Of a stretch of DNA of 64,000 nucleotides, positions 55,043-64,000 are shown in pieces; the first letter of the stretch is position 1, and every line of letters starts with the position of its first letter. The stretch is from Rhizobium sp. ACO-34A. Its GTDB lineage: Bacteria > Pseudomonadota > Alphaproteobacteria > Rhizobiales > Rhizobiaceae. Both the position numbers and the translations under genes were made by a program. The notes beneath the pieces were generated by a model that did no database searches, was not told the DNA's origin, and worked only from the letters and a program-made list of their open reading frames with translations. Location of the stretch: positions 3,413,001 to 3,477,000 of the forward strand of contig CP021371.1 of assembly GCA_002600635.1 (NCBI GenBank), in the 5' to 3' direction.

Positions 55043-56077
55043 ATGACCGCAGACCTTTCGCCCCGTCCCGCCGATCATCCCTCCGCCCCTTCCGGCAAGG
55101 TGGGCGTGCTTCTCGTCAATCTCGGCACGCCCGATGGCACCGACTACACCTCGATGCGCCGCTATCTCAGGGAGTTCCTGACCGACAAGCGCGTCATCGA
55201 GTGGTCGCCGTGGAAATGGTACCCGATCCTGTTCGGCATCGTGCTCAATACTCGCCCGCAGAAGGTCGGCAAGGCCTATGAAGCGATCTGGAACAAGGAC
55301 AGGGACGAAAGTTATCTGAGGACCTACACCCGCAGCCAGGCGGAACTGATGTCGGCGGCACTGAAAGACCTGCCCGATGTCGTCGTCGACTGGGGAATGC
55401 GCTATGGCCAGCCGTCGATCGCCTCGAAGATCGATGCGCTGAAGGCTGCCGGCTGCGACAAGATCCTGCTTTTCCCGCTCTATCCGCAATATGCGGCATC
55501 GACGACGGCCACCGTCAACGACAAGGCCTTCGAACACCTGATGAAGATGCGCTGGCAGCCGGCCCTGCGCACTGTGCCGCCCTATCATGACGACCCCGCC
55601 TATATCGACGCACTCGCCGTATCGGTCGAGAAAAAGCTCGCCACGCTCGACTGGGAGCCGGAACTGCTGATCACCTCGTTCCACGGCATTCCGCAATCCT
55701 ATTTCCGCCAGGGCGATCCCTATTACTGCCACTGCATGAAGACCGGCCGGCTGCTGCGCGAAAGGCTCGGGCGTTCGGAGAAGGATTTCATGATCACCTT
55801 CCAGTCCCGTTTCGGGCCGGAGGAATGGCTTCAGCCCTATACCGACAAGACCATGGAAAAGCTCGGCAAGGAGGGCGTGAAACGCATCGCCATCATGAAC
55901 CCGGGCTTCGTGTCCGACTGCCTCGAGACGCTTGAGGAAATCGCCGGCGAAGCAGGCGAGATCTTCCACCACAATGGCGGTGAGAAGTTCGTGCACATCC
56001 CCTGCCTGAACGACAGCCCGGAAGGCATGAACGTGCTGGAAAAGGTCGTCCGCCGCGAATTGCAGGGCTGGGTCTGA
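55043..56077 (+). CDS. hemH: Ferrochelatase
   Basis: 344 residues from ATG 55043 (MTADLSPRPADHP); an in-frame upstream start exists but lies in the preceding terminator. It inserts Fe2+ into protoporphyrin IX. Motifs are VGVLLVNLGTPDGTDY, VDWGMRYGQPSIASKI, LLITSFHGIPQSYFRQGDPY (catalytic His) and FQSRFGPEEWLQPYTDKT. The C-terminal Fe-S cysteines of some ferrochelatases are absent apart from scattered ones. It is a single gene; its 3' end faces the chemoreceptor gene 14 bases away. Confidence 0.96.
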   Translation: MTADLSPRPADHPSAPSGKVGVLLVNLGTPDGTDYTSMRRYLREFLTDKRVIEWSPWKWYPILFGIVLNTRPQKVGKAYEAIWNKDRDESYLRTYTRSQAELMSAALKDLPDVVVDWGMRYGQPSIASKIDALKAAGCDKILLFPLYPQYAASTTATVNDKAFEHLMKMRWQPALRTVPPYHDDPAYIDALAVSVEKKLATLDWEPELLITSFHGIPQSYFRQGDPYYCHCMKTGRLLRERLGRSEKDFMITFQSRFGPEEWLQPYTDKTMEKLGKEGVKRIAIMNPGFVSDCLETLEEIAGEAGEIFHHNGGEKFVHIPCLNDSPEGMNVLEKVVRRELQGWV

Positions 56078-56091
56078 CCCCCGCCCGTCTC

Positions 56092-57717
56092 TCAACTCGC
56101 CTTGGCGAAACGGGGTCTTGCCCCGGCGCCGTCGCGGACCTGCCCGGTTGCGCCGAGCACCGGCAACCGGCTTGCGGCCGGAACGACAGCCGACCGACTG
56201 TCGGCAGCATCGGCCGGACAAAGATTGAACTGCGACAGCAGCGCGTTGAGATGCGCCACCTGCGCGGCAAGGTTGCGGCTTGCCATGGTCGAGCCCTCGA
56301 CCATGGCGGCGTTGCGCTGGGTGTTCTGGTCCATGAGCGTCACCGCCGAATTGATTTCCTGGAGGCCGGTGGACTGCTCGCGCGAGGATTCGACGATCGC
56401 CAGCACGTTGCGGTCCACCTGCTGGACCTCCTCTAGGATCGTGCCGAGCGCCCTACCGGTTTCGCTGACGAGAGCAACGCCGGACGTCACCTGTTCGCCC
56501 GAACGGGTGATCAGGACCTTGATCTCCCTAGCGGCCGTAGCCGAGCGCTGCGCCAGTTCGCGCACTTCCTGCGCCACGACGGCGAATCCCCGGCCCGCCT
56601 CGCCGGCGCGCGCGGCCTCGACGCCGGCATTGAGCGCCAGCAGGTTGGTCTGGAAGGCTATCTCGTCGATAACGCCGATGATGTTACCGATCTCGCGGGA
56701 GGAGCGCTCGATTTCGCCCATGGCCGCAACCGCGAGCCGCACCACGGCTTCGGATTGCTCGGCCGTACTCTTCGTCCGTTTCACGAGTTCGCCCGCCTCT
56801 TCCGCATTGCGGACGGACGAGGCGACCGTGCTGGTGATCTCTTCCAGGGCCGCTGCCGTCTCCTCCAGCGAGGCCGCCTGCTGTTCGGTGCGCTTCGACA
56901 GGTCTTCCGCGCCGCTGCGGATCTCGGCGGCGGCATCGTCGATGGACGCGGTATTCACCGCGACCGTCGACAGCGCCTCGCGAAGCACCGCCGCCGCGTG
57001 GTTCAGGTCGTCGCGCAAAGCGTGATAGGCTTCCGGCAGGTCGTCCTCCATCTCGGCGGCGAGGTTCTTGCTGGCAAGTTCGGCGACCGCCCGCCCGAAA
57101 CTCTCGCTGACTAGTTTCCGCTCGGCGGCAATCGCATCCGCCTGAGCCTGCTGCTTGGCCTTTTCAGCTTCCTCGATATAGACGGAAATGGCGAGGTCCA
57201 TGTCCAGCAGTACGGCCTTGGCGAGGCTGCCCAGCGCATTGGCGAAACCATCGGCCGTCATGGTCTTTTTCGAAAACAGGCCGCGCCTGGGGAAATGCTC
57301 GTGAACGGCGGCATGGATGAGATGCTCGATCAGCAGGGCGTATCCGCCGATATACCAGCGCGGCTCCAGGCCGATGCGGGCGTGAATCGAACCGATGGCA
57401 TGGACCTTCCGGGCATAGTCGCCGTTGAAGTCGCCGTTTGAGATGTTTTCCCAATGACCCGTCTGGGCGCCCTTGGCCCGCGCGATATGCGCCTCGGACG
57501 AGAAGAACCGCGCCGTCTGCGGCGTCGAACGCACCTGCGCATAGAATTTGTCGAGACCAACCGGCAACTCGCGCTTGATCAAGCTCTTCATGGAACGGAT
57601 CGCCTCGCGGTTGTCCCGTGTCATGCGCATGAATTCGAGCCGACCCTCAAGCGCCTCGATGTCGGTGGAGACGGCCTCATGGGCATGCCCGGGCATTGGC
57701 GATACGGTCTTGTTCAT
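56092..57717 (-). CDS. Globin-coupled chemoreceptor (HemAT-like, soluble)
   Basis: 541 residues without transmembrane helices. A protoglobin-type sensor fills about 30-175: [15 protein letters not shown], then [22 protein letters not shown], in which H112 is the probable proximal haem ligand by position. A linker coiled coil leads to the MCP signalling domain, about 270-500, with tip [19 protein letters not shown]. No CheR-tethering pentapeptide is present. Such receptors are cytoplasmic oxygen or redox sensors for aerotaxis, and rhizobial McpY/IcpA are of this kind. Its gene lies beside hemH, the last step of haem synthesis, convergently. Confidence 0.93.
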   Translation of the reverse strand: MNKTVSPMPGHAHEAVSTDIEALEGRLEFMRMTRDNREAIRSMKSLIKRELPVGLDKFYAQVRSTPQTARFFSSEAHIARAKGAQTGHWENISNGDFNGDYARKVHAIGSIHARIGLEPRWYIGGYALLIEHLIHAAVHEHFPRRGLFSKKTMTADGFANALGSLAKAVLLDMDLAISVYIEEAEKAKQQAQADAIAAERKLVSESFGRAVAELASKNLAAEMEDDLPEAYHALRDDLNHAAAVLREALSTVAVNTASIDDAAAEIRSGAEDLSKRTEQQAASLEETAAALEEITSTVASSVRNAEEAGELVKRTKSTAEQSEAVVRLAVAAMGEIERSSREIGNIIGVIDEIAFQTNLLALNAGVEAARAGEAGRGFAVVAQEVRELAQRSATAAREIKVLITRSGEQVTSGVALVSETGRALGTILEEVQQVDRNVLAIVESSREQSTGLQEINSAVTLMDQNTQRNAAMVEGSTMASRNLAAQVAHLNALLSQFNLCPADAADSRSAVVPAASRLPVLGATGQVRDGAGARPRFAKAS

Positions 57718-57952
57718 AATTGTTCTTCTTCATACTTGGTGCGCAAAAGAAACCGGCTTGTTGCGCGTCGTGTTGCAAGACTACGAAAAAACGGCGGGAA
57801 GCAGCGCTCCCATCATTCCTGCCCAGCGATGCAAGTGATGAGGCAGGCCTATTGTCCCTTTGCGCAGCCTTTGCAATCGGGCAACGCTCGGCTGGTGAAT
57901 CGGATGTCAAGGATGCCGACGCATCCTTCCTGGAAAAAATCTATCGTTTGAC

Positions 57953-57968
57953 AGTCACTATAGTGACT
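57953..57968. promoter_or_regulatory. Perfect palindrome upstream of the XRE regulator gene
   Basis: AGTCACTATAGTGACT, 16 bases fully self-complementary, overlapping by one base a TTGACA (57948-57953) that could be a -35 element. It lies 26 bases before the XRE start. It is the most likely autoregulatory operator. Confidence 0.6.
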
Positions 57969-57994
57969 TGAAAAGATGAACATTTCCTTACGCG

Positions 57995-58213
57995 ATGCGC
58001 GCCATGCGCATGGCTCAGATATTCGGCGAAAACGTACGGAGGATTCGCTTGGAACGCGGGTTGACCCTGGAAGCCATGGCGGCCGAAGTAGACCTCGCCT
58101 ACAGCTATCTGGGCGGCATCGAACGCGGCCAGAAGAACCCGACGCTGGACGTAGTCGAGCGGATTGCCAAGGTCCTGGACACCGATCCGCTCATCCTCCT
58201 CACGAGACATTGA
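57995..58213 (+). CDS. Small XRE-family transcriptional regulator
   Basis: 72 residues, nearly all helix-turn-helix: FGENVRRIRLERGLTLEAMAAEVDLAYSYLGGIERGQKNPTLDVVERIAKVLDTDP. ATG 57995 was taken; MAQIFGENVRR five codons later is equally plausible, and no clear Shine-Dalgarno is visible for either. No effector domain is present. Size and fold resemble the controller (C) proteins of restriction-modification systems, and a 16-base palindrome lies just upstream, but no methylase or nuclease is nearby. Downstream, after 110 bases, is qmcA. Confidence 0.85.
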   Translation: MRAMRMAQIFGENVRRIRLERGLTLEAMAAEVDLAYSYLGGIERGQKNPTLDVVERIAKVLDTDPLILLTRH

Positions 58214-58323
58214 CGAACGCGGGTGCCCGTCCGCCACCTTGCGCCGTCATCGTCATTTCCTCGCAGCAGAGAACGTGCTAACTCACGACATCGCTTGCCG
58301 AATCCTGAAATGGAGAAAACTCG

Positions 58324-59337
58324 ATGCTGGGTGGTCCGGATATCGTCGTCGTCGCACTGGTATTGCTGGTCATCTTCGTCCTCTTCGCGGGGATCAAGAC
58401 CGTGCCGCAGGGCTATCGCTATACCATCGAGCGCTTCGGACGTTATACGAGGACGCTGGAGCCCGGCCTTAACCTCATCATTCCCTTCATCGAGCGCATC
58501 GGCGCCAAGATGAACGTGATGGAGCAGGTTCTCGACGTCCCGACCCAGGAGGTCATCACCAAGGACAATGCCAGCGTCTCCGCCGACGCCGTCGCCTTCT
58601 ATCAGGTGCTGAATGCCGCGCAGGCCGCCTATCAGGTCGCCAATCTGGAAAACGCCATCCTCAACCTGACGATGACCAACATCCGTTCGGTCATGGGCTC
58701 GATGGACCTCGACGAACTGCTGTCGAACCGCGAGGCGATCAACGACCGGCTCCTGAAGGTGGTGGACGAGGCAGTCGGCCCCTGGGGCATCAAGGTCACC
58801 CGCGTCGAGATCAAGGACATCCAGCCGCCGAAGGATCTCGTCGAGGCCATGGCTCGCCAGATGAAAGCCGAACGCGAGAAACGCGCTCAGGTGCTTGAAG
58901 CCGAAGGCCTGCGAAACTCGCAGATCCTCAAAGCCGAAGGTGCAAAGCAGGCAGCCATCCTGCAGGCGGAAGGCCAGCGCGAAGCCGCCTACCGGGAAGC
59001 GGAAGCACGCGAGAGACTGGCCGAGGCGGAAGCCAAGGCGACACGCTTCGTCTCCGACGCCATCGCCGCCGGCGACGTCAACGCCATCAACTATTTCGTC
59101 GCGCAGAAATACACCGAAGCCATGGCTGCAATCGGCACGGCATCCAACGCCAAGATCGTGCTGATGCCGATGGAAGCCTCCAGCCTCATCGGCTCGTTGG
59201 GCGGCATCGGCGCAATTGCGCGGGAAGTCTTCGGCGATGCCGCGACACCCGCTCCGGCGCCTCGCCCGCGCCCCACAGCACCCGTCACCCGCTCGACGCC
59301 GCCGGTAAACCCCTTCGGTCAGAATCCGGAGGGCTGA
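58324..59337 (+). CDS. qmcA: SPFH-domain membrane protein (QmcA/stomatin-like)
   Basis: 337 residues. An N-terminal helix ([21 protein letters not shown]) anchors the protein; the SPFH domain follows ([50 protein letters not shown]), then a long coiled coil with repeated ILKAEG/ILQAEG units and a Pro-rich tail. QmcA forms large ring-shaped oligomers in membrane microdomains and is linked to quality control with FtsH. GGAG lies nine bases before the ATG. The NfeD partner gene starts four bases after its stop. Confidence 0.95.
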   Translation: MLGGPDIVVVALVLLVIFVLFAGIKTVPQGYRYTIERFGRYTRTLEPGLNLIIPFIERIGAKMNVMEQVLDVPTQEVITKDNASVSADAVAFYQVLNAAQAAYQVANLENAILNLTMTNIRSVMGSMDLDELLSNREAINDRLLKVVDEAVGPWGIKVTRVEIKDIQPPKDLVEAMARQMKAEREKRAQVLEAEGLRNSQILKAEGAKQAAILQAEGQREAAYREAEARERLAEAEAKATRFVSDAIAAGDVNAINYFVAQKYTEAMAAIGTASNAKIVLMPMEASSLIGSLGGIGAIAREVFGDAATPAPAPRPRPTAPVTRSTPPVNPFGQNPEG

Positions 59338-59340
59338 TCC

Positions 59341-59799
59341 ATGCTGAGCCGCATGATCATCGAACTTGGGCCATGGAGCTGGTGGCTGCTCGGCCTCATC
59401 CTGCTGGCCGCGGAGCTGCTCCTGCCGGGGGTATTCCTCGTCTGGATCGGCATCGCGGCGCTGATCACCGGAACGCTGTCGCTGCTTCTGTGGGAGGTCT
59501 CGCTCTGGACCTGGCAGATCCAGCTTCTTCTTTTCGCCGCCCTCGCTGTGATTTCCACTCTGCTGGGACGCCGCTTTCTCAGCACCGGTCACAACGTCTC
59601 GGACGAACCGCTGCTCAACCAGCGGGCTGCAAGCCTCGTCGGGCGCACTGCCGTGCTGGCCGAGCCCATTGCCGAGGGACACGGGCGGATCAAGCTCGAC
59701 GACAGCTATTGGCTGGTGCAGGGGCCAGACCTGCCGGCGGGCACCCGTGTGAAGGTCATCGCCGGCAGCGGCCGCGACCTGACGGTGGAAAAAGCCTGA
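59341..59799 (+). CDS. NfeD family protein
   Basis: 152 residues, the short NfeD form. Two or three hydrophobic helices lie in residues 10-70 (WWLLGLILLAAELLLPG, LLLFAALAVIST), then a C-terminal OB-fold: LVGRTAVLAEPIAEGHGRIKLDD and AGTRVKVIAGSGRDLTVE. NfeD proteins work with SPFH proteins, and the gene pair with qmcA is conserved across bacteria (E. coli qmcA-ybbK). Only three bases separate the genes. A stem-loop lies beyond its stop, between convergent nfeD and kdsD. Confidence 0.94.
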   Translation: MLSRMIIELGPWSWWLLGLILLAAELLLPGVFLVWIGIAALITGTLSLLLWEVSLWTWQIQLLLFAALAVISTLLGRRFLSTGHNVSDEPLLNQRAASLVGRTAVLAEPIAEGHGRIKLDDSYWLVQGPDLPAGTRVKVIAGSGRDLTVEKA

Positions 59800-59817
59800 T
59801 CGACAGGCCTCTGGATG

Positions 59818-59849
59818 CTTTCCGAAAAAAGAAATCGATTTTCGGAAAG
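59818..59849. repeat. Inverted repeat between convergent nfeD and kdsD
   Basis: CTTTCCGAAAA (59818-59828) and TTTTCGGAAAG (59839-59849) are perfect inverted repeats with a ten-base loop. No T run follows outside the stem, so it is an atypical terminator or mRNA 3'-end stabiliser. Confidence 0.55.
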
Positions 59850-59919
59850 GACCAAGCTCAGCTTCGTAAAACTGGAGTGCACCTTGCGCCCGAACGGACG
59901 CAAGGCACTTCAATAACGG

Positions 59920-60915
59920 TCAGGCAACGCCGATCCGCAAGAGATCGTGGAAGTGCACGAGGCCGACAGGCCTGTTCTCCTCATCGACAACGATCAGCGC
60001 GCCGATGCTGTGCTCGTTGAGCGTGGCAAGTGCCGCGGTGGCAAGCGTGGTCGGCTTGATGGTCTTCGGCGTGCGGGTCATCACGTCATCGACGCAGAGT
60101 TCCGCAAGATTACGCGTCAGATTGCGCGCCATGTCGCCCTCGGTGACGATGCCGCAGAGCTTGCCGTCATCATCGAGAACGGCGACGCAGCCGAAATGCT
60201 TGTGCGACAGGGTGACGATCGCCTCCGGCATGGGCGTGCCGTGCTTGACAAGCGGCAGCCGGTCACCCGTATGCATGATGTCGCGCACATGGGTAAGGCT
60301 CGCACCCAGTTTGCCGCCGGGGTGGAAGATACGGAAGTCGCTCGGCGTGAAACCGCGGGCTTCGAGCAGGGAAATCGCGATCGCATCGCCCATGGCAAGC
60401 TGCATGACCGTGGAGGAAGTCGGAGCAAGCCCGTGCGGACAGGCTTCCTGAACCTTCGGGAGCAACAGCACGACGTCCGCCTCGCGGGCAAGCGTCGAGG
60501 TTTCGCCCGCCGTCATCGCAATCAACGGAATGGAGAACCGGCGGGAATAATTGAGAATGCCCTGCAATTCCTGGCTCTCGCCGCTCCAAGACATCGCAAG
60601 GATCGCATCGTCACGGCCAATCATGCCGAGATCGCCATGATTGGCTTCGGACGGATGGACGAAGAAGGCAGGCGTTCCGGTCGAGGCGAAGGTTGCGGCG
60701 ATCTTCGTGCCGATATGGCCGCTTTTGCCGACGCCGGTGACGATCACCCGGCCGGAGATGCCGCCGATGATGTTGACGGCATTGCAGAAAGGGCCGGCAA
60801 GGCCATTGGTCAGGGCCGCTTCCAGCGCCTCCAGAGCATTGCGTTCGGTCGTAACGACCCTGAGAGCCGATTCGACTGCACCGGCTTCGACGAGATTGAC
60901 AGCGCGCTTTATCAT
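59920..60915 (-). CDS. kdsD: D-arabinose-5-phosphate isomerase (KpsF/GutQ family)
   Basis: 331 residues from ATG 60915. A SIS sugar-isomerase domain, about 40-175, shows VTGVGKSGHIGTKIAATFASTGTPAFFVHPSEANHGDLG and LAMSWSGESQEL. Two CBS domains follow (HVRDIMHTGDRLPLV and DDVMTRTPKTIKPTTLA). It interconverts ribulose-5-phosphate and arabinose-5-phosphate, the first step to Kdo of lipopolysaccharide. A haem- or capsule-specific paralogue role cannot be excluded. It is divergent from the outer-membrane barrel gene. Confidence 0.94.
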   Translation of the reverse strand: MIKRAVNLVEAGAVESALRVVTTERNALEALEAALTNGLAGPFCNAVNIIGGISGRVIVTGVGKSGHIGTKIAATFASTGTPAFFVHPSEANHGDLGMIGRDDAILAMSWSGESQELQGILNYSRRFSIPLIAMTAGETSTLAREADVVLLLPKVQEACPHGLAPTSSTVMQLAMGDAIAISLLEARGFTPSDFRIFHPGGKLGASLTHVRDIMHTGDRLPLVKHGTPMPEAIVTLSHKHFGCVAVLDDDGKLCGIVTEGDMARNLTRNLAELCVDDVMTRTPKTIKPTTLATAALATLNEHSIGALIVVDEENRPVGLVHFHDLLRIGVA

Positions 60916-61066
60916 GGCAGTCCCATACTGCTTTTGCTCTGCCCTGTCCACACGCCGACGCTGCGGCCGTTGGCCACCCGAGCGATGCCGCGGACAGCAT
61001 GGCAACCAAACATTAACCACATGACTTTACGTTTGGGTAAGCATTCAAGCTTCGAGCAATAACCCG

Positions 61067-62563
61067 ATGGTAGAGAATTCAGAGACCGGAACGGCTCACG
61101 ACCGTTGCCGCAGGACCCGCCGCCTCGCCGGCGTCCTGATGGCGAGCATATTCGGCCTTGCATCGCCATCGCTGGCCCAGACGGCCCTGCAGCCCCAGAC
61201 GGGCATGGCAGGCAGCAGCACCTCGTCCGCGACCGCGCAATCCGCGACGGGAACGCAGGCAACAGCCACGACCGGCACCGACACCACGGCAACCGATCCC
61301 CTCGCCACCGCCACCACCGGGACACCGGATTTTTCCGATGCGAACCTCACCGCGCCGGATGACGATTTCGGCCGCATGAACCTGCGCGAGACGACGCTGG
61401 ACGATGCCACTTCCCAGCGCATCCGGCGCGAGGCAGCGGAGACGGATGGCGTGCGTCTCGGCACCATGGTGCTGCGCCCCTCCCTCATCCAGCGCTTCGG
61501 CAGCGAGACCACTAGGGACGGTGAGGGCAAAGACACCCGAAACTACATGGAAACCGGCCTGAAAGGCAGCCTCACCTCCGACTGGTCACGTCATGAACTG
61601 ACGATCGGCGGCGAAGGCTACTGGCAGAGGAATTTCTCCGGCGACAGCGCGACCAAGCCGAGTGCAAACGTCAATGCCGACCTGCGGCTCGATATCTCTC
61701 GCGACACCATCGCGCATATCACCGGCGGCTATTCCTTCAGCCGCGAGGACACCAACGATCCGAACGCCATCTCAGGCGCGGCCGTGCAGTCCGGCGTGCA
61801 TATGTATAACGGCGGACTTTCGGTCGAGCACGATTTCGGCAAGCTGCGCGGCACCGTCGGTGCCGATCTTCAGCGCTGGCAATATTCCGATGCCGAACTT
61901 TCCGATGGCTCCAAGGTATCGCTGAGCGACCGTAACCGTCTCTCGGGCTCGCTGCGTGGCCGTATCGGCTACGAGCTTTCCCCGGCGCTCACCCCGTTCA
62001 CGGAAGTCTCCGTCGGCCACGTCGCCTATGACGATAAAGAGGACTCGGATGGTTACCGCCGCTCGGGTGATTTCTATGCCGCCAAGGCAGGCATTTCGGC
62101 CGATTTCGGTGAAAAGCTGAGGGGTGAAGTCGGCCTGGGTTACCGTCAGCAGCAGTTCGACGACAATCGCCTGAAGGAAATCGGCGCGATGACCATCGAC
62201 GGCAACGTCTACTGGTCTCCGCAGCAGGGCACCGACGTGAACCTCGGCCTGACCACCACCATCGATCCCTCGACCACCGCCGGCCTCAGCGGCTCGGTGA
62301 TCTATGCCCTGACGGCCGAGGTCGAGCATCGCTTGCGCAGCAACCTCGTTGCCCGCCTGTCCGGCTCATCACGCTGGACCGAATATCAGGATGACACGGC
62401 TCCGCCCGACACGGTGACCTATGCCACCGGCGCCGGGCTGACCTGGAATGTGAACCGCTATCTCGATCTGACGGCGGACCTCAGTTACGAAAGAACCGAG
62501 TACAAGTCCGCCGCAGATAGCAATGTGATGCGCGCCATGGTCGGCCTGACCGCCAAGCGCTGA
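61067..62563 (+). CDS. Outer-membrane beta-barrel protein
   Basis: 498 residues. A signal peptide (RRLAGVLMASIFGLASPSLAQ) is followed by a Ser/Thr/Ala-rich low-complexity stretch (about 40-100) and then a region of alternating amphipathic strands: LRPSLIQRFGSE, ELTIGGEGYWQRNF, HITGGYSFSRED, LRGTVGADLQRW, LRGRIGYELSPALTPFTEVSVGHVAYDD and a C-terminal LSYERTEY...VGLTAK. This fits an outer-membrane barrel of the BBP2 kind in rhizobia. Role unknown; the kdsD and galU neighbours suggest a link with envelope polysaccharides, which is inference. It converges on galU with eight bases between. Confidence 0.85.
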   Translation: MVENSETGTAHDRCRRTRRLAGVLMASIFGLASPSLAQTALQPQTGMAGSSTSSATAQSATGTQATATTGTDTTATDPLATATTGTPDFSDANLTAPDDDFGRMNLRETTLDDATSQRIRREAAETDGVRLGTMVLRPSLIQRFGSETTRDGEGKDTRNYMETGLKGSLTSDWSRHELTIGGEGYWQRNFSGDSATKPSANVNADLRLDISRDTIAHITGGYSFSREDTNDPNAISGAAVQSGVHMYNGGLSVEHDFGKLRGTVGADLQRWQYSDAELSDGSKVSLSDRNRLSGSLRGRIGYELSPALTPFTEVSVGHVAYDDKEDSDGYRRSGDFYAAKAGISADFGEKLRGEVGLGYRQQQFDDNRLKEIGAMTIDGNVYWSPQQGTDVNLGLTTTIDPSTTAGLSGSVIYALTAEVEHRLRSNLVARLSGSSRWTEYQDDTAPPDTVTYATGAGLTWNVNRYLDLTADLSYERTEYKSAADSNVMRAMVGLTAKR

Positions 62564-62571
62564 CGGCCCTC

Positions 62572-63459
62572 TTACTTGAGGGCCGCAAGGAGAGCCTTGA
62601 GCGGCTCTTCGACAGTCGGGCGGATTTCCGCACGATCAAGTGCAAAGGCGACGTTGGCGAGGATGAAACCATCCTTGGCGCCGCAGTCGAAGGTGTCGCC
62701 CTTGAAGTGATAACCGGCAAACGCCTGTTCCTTGGCAAGCTTCAGCATGCCGTCGGTCAGCTGGATTTCATTGCCGGCGCCGCGTTCCTGGGTTTCGAGG
62801 ATCGCGAAGATCTCGGGCTGCAGGATGTAGCGGCCGTTGATGAAGAAGTTGGAGGGTGCAGTTCCCTTGGCCGGCTTTTCGACCATCTCGGTAATGCGGA
62901 AGCCGCCTTCCAGCATTTCGCCGACGCCGACGATACCGTATTTATGGGCCTGCTCGGGAGCGCATTCCTCAACGGCGATAACGTTGCCACCGGTCTTTTC
63001 GTAAAGCTCGACCATGCCCTTCATGCAACCCTTTTCGCCGCGCATGATCATGTCGGGCAGAAGCAGGGCAAAGGGATCGTTGCCGACGATGTCACGGGCG
63101 CACCATACGGCGTGGCCGAGACCGAGCGGCTCCTGCTGACGGGTGAAGCTCGCCGTACCCGCCTTGGGAAGCAGGCCGGAAAGCAGCGTCAGCTCGGCAT
63201 TCTTGTTGCGGCTCTTCAGGGTCTGTTCCAGTTCGAACTGGATATCGAAATAGTCTTCGATAACGCCCTTTCCGCGACCGGTGATGAAGACGAAATGCTC
63301 GATGCCGGCTTCAACTGCTTCATCGACAACGTATTGAATGACCGGTTTATCGACGACGGTCAGCATTTCTTTCGGAACGGCCTTGGTCGCGGGAAGGAAA
63401 CGCGTGCCCAGACCAGCGACGGGGAAAACAGCTTTGCGGAGTTTATTTCGTTGAACCAC
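62572..63459 (-). CDS. galU: UTP-glucose-1-phosphate uridylyltransferase
   Basis: 295 residues, normal for GalU. It forms UDP-glucose for exopolysaccharide, lipopolysaccharide and trehalose. The nucleotide-binding [25 protein letters not shown] opens the enzyme; [42 protein letters not shown] and CGAKDGF are the family signatures. The minus strand shows GGAGGAA about nine bases before the ATG. The 200 bases upstream are shared with the divergent transglycosylase gene and hold the promoters of both. Confidence 0.97.
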   Translation of the reverse strand: MVQRNKLRKAVFPVAGLGTRFLPATKAVPKEMLTVVDKPVIQYVVDEAVEAGIEHFVFITGRGKGVIEDYFDIQFELEQTLKSRNKNAELTLLSGLLPKAGTASFTRQQEPLGLGHAVWCARDIVGNDPFALLLPDMIMRGEKGCMKGMVELYEKTGGNVIAVEECAPEQAHKYGIVGVGEMLEGGFRITEMVEKPAKGTAPSNFFINGRYILQPEIFAILETQERGAGNEIQLTDGMLKLAKEQAFAGYHFKGDTFDCGAKDGFILANVAFALDRAEIRPTVEEPLKALLAALK

Positions 63460-63658
63460 ACATTCCTCCTGGAGGATAATTTACAGGCGCCTTCATTACG
63501 CCCTTGCCAACTAGTATATCTTTACTACCGTTTCGCAAAGGCTACCCTCGACAAGCGGTCGATGGTAAAGAATTTGTTGACGCTATAGCATTAACCTAGG
63601 GTGAACAGCCGCAGCTGCGGCTTGAAAGCGAACCGTAAATTCGACGGGGAGATGCCCA

Positions 63659-64000
63659 ATGAACAGGACCAGTCGCAAGCTTTTTGGAGCCCTTGCCTTT
63701 TCGATCCTCACCGGTCTTCTGCCGGTGGAAGCCCGTGCCGATGCCGGCTTCAAGAAGTGGATCAACGGCTTCTACGCCACGGCGGCCCAGAACGGAATCA
63801 GCCAGAAGACCTATAACCAGGCCTTCGCAGGCGTCAGCGAACCCGATGATTTCGTTCTCGAAAAGGCCCGTTATCAACCCGAATTCAAATCCCAGATCTG
63901 GGACTATGTCGATTCGCGCGTGAACCCTTACACCGTGAAGGTCGGCCGCGAGATGGCCGCCAAATACGGCCCGACGCTCGCTGCAATCGAGCGCCATTTC
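63659..64000 (+). CDS. Lytic murein transglycosylase (MltB-like), 5' part
   Basis: 114 codons are present and the frame is open to the window end. ATG 63659 has GGGGAG upstream. The signal peptide RKLFGALAFSILTGLLPVEARA is followed by FKKWINGFYATAAQNGISQKTYNQAFAGVS and KARYQPEFKSQIWDYVDSRV, the N-terminal SLT_2 (MltB) domain of rhizobial transglycosylases. It cleaves glycan strands to 1,6-anhydro-muropeptides. The catalytic Glu lies beyond the window. Confidence 0.92.
   Translation, partial: MNRTSRKLFGALAFSILTGLLPVEARADAGFKKWINGFYATAAQNGISQKTYNQAFAGVSEPDDFVLEKARYQPEFKSQIWDYVDSRVNPYTVKVGREMAAKYGPTLAAIERHF

Noticed and set aside
57995..58213. Restriction-modification locus around the C-protein-like regulator
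   Set aside because: No methyltransferase or endonuclease gene is adjacent; the flanking genes are a chemoreceptor and qmcA-nfeD.
1..64000. tRNA or rRNA genes, IS elements, integrases, CRISPR arrays, prophage genes
   Set aside because: I looked through all intergenic spaces and saw no cloverleaf-like CCA ends, no regularly spaced repeats and no transposase or integrase motifs. A covariance or profile search would be the decisive check.

Overview
The window is a contiguous piece of an alphaproteobacterial main chromosome, most likely from the family Rhizobiaceae (Rhizobium/Neorhizobium/Agrobacterium relatives). This rests on the high-GC codon use, a RIME-type inverted repeat, an Omp10-like lipoprotein, homospermidine synthase, rcdA with CtrA boxes, gapR (DUF2312), DUF1192/DUF4164/DUF1244/DUF1036 genes and the order tkt-gap-pgk-class I aldolase. 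No tRNA, rRNA, IS element, prophage, CRISPR array or plasmid function was seen; nearly all of it is conserved core genome.

Layout. 1-2.9 kb: the 3' end of ftsH, glmM, a RIME-like repeat and yebC converging on glmM. 3-11 kb: an MBL-fold protein, a YmdB-type phosphoesterase and 5-formyl-THF cyclo-ligase on the minus strand, then a chemoreceptor, cfa and a LysE exporter on the plus strand, then 6S RNA, zapA and a DUF4164 gene on the minus strand. This is the zapA-ssrS-ygfA order known from enterobacteria, opened by a plus-strand block. 11-19 kb: central carbon genes tkt, gap, a K+/H+ antiporter, pgk and class I fructose-bisphosphate aldolase. 19-25.5 kb: a PACE exporter, PhzF-like isomerase, an MFS transporter with a likely frameshift at its end, DUF1192, rcdA behind two CtrA boxes, rpmE and an ABC exporter. 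25.5-34 kb (minus strand): FAD dehydrogenase, a MotA/OmpA-like proton-channel pair, suhB-like phosphatase, MgtC/DUF4010 protein, SEL1 protein and a degenerate ThiE-like protein.

34-43 kb: ArsR regulator, two divergent DUF465 genes, purEK, rpmJ, a TPR protein, pyk with DUF1036, N-formylglutamate amidohydrolase, DUF1244, gapR and a DUF882 protein. 43-50.6 kb: an NtrC-family regulator lacking the sigma-54 contact motif, pepF, pabB, a PabC-like protein, a YciI protein, a small AT-richer membrane protein and a DUF3445 protein. 50.8-64 kb: homospermidine synthase, Omp10, a periplasmic 5'-nucleotidase with a C-terminal LysM, hemH, a globin-coupled chemoreceptor, a small XRE regulator next to a perfect palindrome, qmcA-nfeD, kdsD, an outer-membrane barrel, galU and the start of a lytic transglycosylase.

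How it fits together: glmM, galU, kdsD, the DUF882 protein and the transglycosylase serve the envelope; tkt, gap, pgk, fba and pyk form lower glycolysis and the non-oxidative pentose pathway; zapA, rcdA and gapR are division, cell-cycle and nucleoid functions. I found no convincing new multi-gene system. The points most worth checking are the GAFTGA-less NtrC regulator, the MFS frameshift, the interrupted 6S locus, the LysM-tailed nucleotidase and several unassigned operator palindromes.
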